Source: a virus
Direction: 5' to 3' (one strand)
Virus record (IMG/VR): IMGVR_UViG_3300000595_000006
Coordinates: 1-22,971 of that record
Length of the DNA: 22,971 nt
Shown here: piece after piece, positions 20,191 to 22,971 of the stretch
Layout of the letters: each line of letters starts with the position of its first letter
How positions within the stretch are numbered: position 1 is the first letter of the stretch
The notes under the pieces: generated by a model
What the model was told of the DNA's origin: nothing
The model's database searches: none
Seen by the model: the letters and a program-made list of their open reading frames with translations, nothing else
Translations under genes and position numbers: made by a program

Positions 20191-22971
20191 GATTCCTCGC
20201 CCTCATTTTATTCCTGTTTTCTGCATTCTGCATTCTGCATTCTGCCTTCTCCCAGACCTACATCGGCGCGGAGACCACGCAAACACTGCCCGGCCCGGCT
20301 TACAATTACCGCGTCATCGGCAATTGGCCGGATTCCAACTCCGTGAGCCAATTGAATCCGCCCGTCTTCAAATGGATTTACGATGAAACGATTCCCCTCA
20401 CGGCGAGCAATGACGTGCGCCTGTTCCATTTTCAACTGAGCACGAACGCCACGCCGTTCAGCTCCACGGTTTGGGACATCGCCTGTTCGAATAATTTCTA
20501 CAACCTCGTCCCGCCCATCACGAATGCGGATGGCAGCACTTACACCGGTCCCTGTTTCTGGCGCGTCAAATACTACGATACGAACTTCAGCCTGCTCGCC
20601 ACCGGCCCGACGCATTATTTCACGATGGCGCCGAACGCCACGCTCTGGGATCGCTCCATGCTCGCGGATACGAATTACCGCGCGACGTTTCATCATCCCT
20701 ACCTATATTTCAAAGGCACCAATCACGGCGCGCTCGCAGCCGGTCTGCCTTCCGTCTGGGATTTCCACACGCTCAGCATCAGCGGCATCGCGAGTTCCGT
20801 GGTGAATTTCTACCAGGAACAAACCTGGTGGGGTAATTCCACCATCACCAATGGCGGCGAGAGCACCGCGTTTCTCGCGATCGGCGGCGCGGCCAGTTGT
20901 GCGTTCAGCTATTACCTGCTCAATAGCAATAATGTTTATGATGTCGATGGCGCCTGCGCCTCGCTCAGTTTCGCCGCCACCGCCATTCGCCAGCAAAATC
21001 TCGATCTCATCGATCCCTACGTCAGCGATCCCGGCGCGCTGCAACAATTCTGCCTCGCGCGCGATTGGCTGTATCCGTTCATGACGACTGATGAGCGGAC
21101 CAACACGCTCTACACGCTGCGCACGCTGGCGATGTACGGCGCTTACGGCGGCGCGTGTTTTTATGGCGATGTGAATTTCTCGCCCACGAATCGGGATTAT
21201 CCCTATTTCCCATTTCAAGCGCCGTTCTACAGCGCATTCAAACTCGGCAGCTCGCATCCGCGCCATGATGTGGAAGTCGGTTTAATGGCCTGCCTCGCCG
21301 GCATGAATGAAGATCCCGTGCTGCGCGATCTGTTGCCGCTCTTCCTGAATTACTCGGTGTTCCAACTGGATCCCGATTTGGGCGATGAAGGCCGCGGCTA
21401 CGCGCAACAGGATAATTTCAAATTTGACCGCGAGTTCAGCGCCGCCGGCTGCGCCATCATCACCTTTCCGGAAGCGCATTTGGAACGCAATCCACTCTGG
21501 ACGAATCTCTCGCGATTCTTCGCCTCGTGGGACATCACCGGTTATCGCGGCGTGTTTGAAGGCGGCGATCTCGGCTACGGCTACGTGAACCAAATGTATC
21601 ACTACCGCTATCACGACGTCGCGGACATCACCGGGGATGGCGCGTTGCTCCGCCAGTACAATCGGCAATATAACAATTTCCGGCTGAACGCCGCGGATGA
21701 ATTCCCGCTGCTCGGCGAAGCGTTCTATAATTATTATTTCCCGAAGCCCGCCGAGACCGATTACCCGCGCAACGAATACTTCGATCCCATTCGCGGGCGA
21801 ATGTTTTCCGGTTCCTTGCCCTCGAGCGACAACGGCGCATTTACGAATGGTTCCACGCTGTTCATGGATGCGCGCCCGGCCGGCCGCAACGCGGACCACG
21901 GCAGTTACACCGATGGCGATTATCAATTTCTCTTTCACGGCTGCGAAATCAAAGCGCAAGGCGCGGCGCAGGGTTACGCGAAGCACCCGATGTATTACGA
22001 CACCGTGCTCGTCAACGGCATCGGCACCCGCACGCAGATTGCCCCGCCGAGCGATCCGGTCTATTCGTGGTTCGATCACTATACAAATTGCCCGGAATAC
22101 ACCTACGCCTCCGCGAACCTCACACTCGCCTACAATCGCACCAACTTCATCCAGGGCGGGCTCGGCGATCAAACGCTGCTCTACTACAGCCAGCTCACCA
22201 ATTGTGAGCCGCAAGTCTCGCTCATGCGCCGGCACGTGTTCTTCCCGCACAAACGCTACATCGTCGATTACAGCGAATGCCAGACCACCACGAACTCGTT
22301 TTTTCAATGGGTCTATCACATCGCGCAACCCGGCGCGACCGTCGACGCGAGCGGCTGCAGCTTTCATTATCCCTGCACCAATACTTACGACGGCACCACG
22401 CAAACGGTCTACGTCCTGCCCTTCGTCAGCACGAGCAGCATCGGCTTGCTGAATGAAAGCGGGACCAACCTCGCGAAGTTCAATCCCTTCACCGGCGAGA
22501 ATTACATGGGCGCGGATAACGACACCGGGCCGTTCGTCAATAACGTCATTTGGATCACCAACCGCGTCGCGACGACCGCGTTTCATTTCGGATACGTGAT
22601 TTATCCCGCGCTGCCCGGTGAAGCCGCGCCCACGCTCACGCGCCGTTCAGACAACAGTTTTGAACTAACCACCGCCACTCTGCACGACGGCATTTCATTT
22701 GCCGAAACCAACTCGACGATTCAGGCGCAAAGCCTCGGCACGAATTATTTCATCCTGAACACGTTCAACACCACCACCAACCTGGTCGGCCCCGACAGCG
22801 ATCCCAACACCAACACCGCCCCGCAGCTCTACGCGCCCGTCCGCGCCTTCACGGATTTGGATGAACGCGATGATGCGCCGGAAGCATTCCTGAGTTACGC
22901 CGCCATTCAAGCCGATGCGCTCGCCCAATCCGACCCGCGCCAGCCGGCGAACGCCACCAATGCGGTTACAG
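20187..22971 (+). CDS. Heparinase II/III-like polysaccharide lyase with signal peptide, 3' partial
   Basis: The frame opens at an ATG overlapping the fibre stop (ATGA) and stays open for 928 codons to the window edge. The signal peptide 'MRFLALILFLFSAFCILHSA' with cleavage near FS|QT is encoded by the heptamer tract. Residues about 45-140 ('LNPPVFKWIYDETIPL') resemble the Fn3-like N-terminal domain of heparinase-type lyases. About 150-530 is Trp/Tyr-rich and helical, as in an alpha/alpha toroid, including 'GYGYVNQMYHYRYHDV'. From 555 the heparinase II/III beta-sheet signature appears: 'MDARPAGRNADHGSYTDGDY' (His571, Asp576) and 'YYDTVLVNG' (Tyr603-Gly611), where the family usually has HN-tvlv-dG. 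Predicted role: eliminative cleavage of uronic-acid polysaccharide. Sub-family and the exact catalytic residues cannot be fixed by eye. Confidence 0.75.
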   Translation, partial: MRFLALILFLFSAFCILHSAFSQTYIGAETTQTLPGPAYNYRVIGNWPDSNSVSQLNPPVFKWIYDETIPLTASNDVRLFHFQLSTNATPFSSTVWDIACSNNFYNLVPPITNADGSTYTGPCFWRVKYYDTNFSLLATGPTHYFTMAPNATLWDRSMLADTNYRATFHHPYLYFKGTNHGALAAGLPSVWDFHTLSISGIASSVVNFYQEQTWWGNSTITNGGESTAFLAIGGAASCAFSYYLLNSNNVYDVDGACASLSFAATAIRQQNLDLIDPYVSDPGALQQFCLARDWLYPFMTTDERTNTLYTLRTLAMYGAYGGACFYGDVNFSPTNRDYPYFPFQAPFYSAFKLGSSHPRHDVEVGLMACLAGMNEDPVLRDLLPLFLNYSVFQLDPDLGDEGRGYAQQDNFKFDREFSAAGCAIITFPEAHLERNPLWTNLSRFFASWDITGYRGVFEGGDLGYGYVNQMYHYRYHDVADITGDGALLRQYNRQYNNFRLNAADEFPLLGEAFYNYYFPKPAETDYPRNEYFDPIRGRMFSGSLPSSDNGAFTNGSTLFMDARPAGRNADHGSYTDGDYQFLFHGCEIKAQGAAQGYAKHPMYYDTVLVNGIGTRTQIAPPSDPVYSWFDHYTNCPEYTYASANLTLAYNRTNFIQGGLGDQTLLYYSQLTNCEPQVSLMRRHVFFPHKRYIVDYSECQTTTNSFFQWVYHIAQPGATVDASGCSFHYPCTNTYDGTTQTVYVLPFVSTSSIGLLNESGTNLAKFNPFTGENYMGADNDTGPFVNNVIWITNRVATTAFHFGYVIYPALPGEAAPTLTRRSDNSFELTTATLHDGISFAETNSTIQAQSLGTNYFILNTFNTTTNLVGPDSDPNTNTAPQLYAPVRAFTDLDERDDAPEAFLSYAAIQADALAQSDPRQPANATNAVT
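20219..20246 (+). repeat. TTCTGC[A/C] heptamer microsatellite (4 units)
   Basis: TTCTGCA three times and TTCTGCC once encode the core of the lyase signal peptide, the same arrangement as at 14861-14890. Confidence 0.9.

Noticed and set aside
21282-22586. 434-codon minus-strand frame within the lyase gene
   Set aside because: The plus-strand frame carries a signal peptide and heparinase motifs and is open for 928 codons; the minus frame is a compositional shadow.
1-22971. tRNA genes, attachment sites or integrase
   Set aside because: I saw no cloverleaf-like segment with a CCA-proximal TTCRANY motif, no site-specific recombinase frame and no paired att-like repeats at the window edges.

Overview
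The window is a phage or prophage segment, most likely resident in a verrucomicrobial (Pedosphaera/Limisphaera-like) chromosome. The phage assignment rests on a recognisable lambda-type packaging and head module: a GpA-family large terminase, a lambda-family portal, and a ClpP-like protease joined to a major capsid protein. A very large tail-fibre-like protein follows. The host assignment is an inference from memory. Short dispersed repeats of the kind I associate with Verrucomicrobia (heptamer TTCTGCA tracts, 'ATTCGTGGTC' tracts, AACTCCTC tracts) sit at gene junctions and even inside reading frames. I see no integrase, att site, lysis gene or tRNA.

Layout. Bases 1-4595 form a plus-strand packaging block: a partial small-terminase-like gene, a DNA adenine methylase cut short by a repeat, a Gp37/Gp68-type (DUF5131) three-cysteine protein and the large terminase. 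Bases 4596-9200 are an accessory block that looks A+T-richer. It holds small, partly cysteine-rich proteins, a DUF1376-like replication protein, two further small Nu1-like helix-turn-helix proteins, and a minus-strand operon (8769 to 7547). That operon encodes five small proteins including an HTH regulator, and it is headed by two identical 17-bp palindromes. A 25-bp perfect inverted repeat (7034-7058 and 8867-8891) brackets this operon together with two small plus-strand genes. Bases 9269-13940 are the head block: a small gene in the gpW position, the portal, and the protease-capsid fusion, with 4-nt overlaps at both junctions. Bases 14022-22971 carry a coiled-coil protein, a small exported protein, a possible head-tail joining protein, a roughly 1500-residue fibre with an SGNH-hydrolase domain, and a heparinase II/III-like polysaccharide lyase that runs off the window.

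How they may work together. The head genes would build and fill the capsid. The last two large genes look like a surface-recognition and depolymerase pair that would deacylate and cleave host capsule or matrix polysaccharide. Three of the last five genes carry Sec-type signal peptides whose hydrophobic core is encoded by the same heptamer microsatellite, which is unexpected for virion proteins assembled in the cytoplasm. No tail-tube, tape-measure or baseplate gene lies between the head genes and the fibre. The minus-strand operon has the form of a self-regulated immunity or cargo cassette inserted between terminase and portal, genes that are normally adjacent in lambda-like phages.
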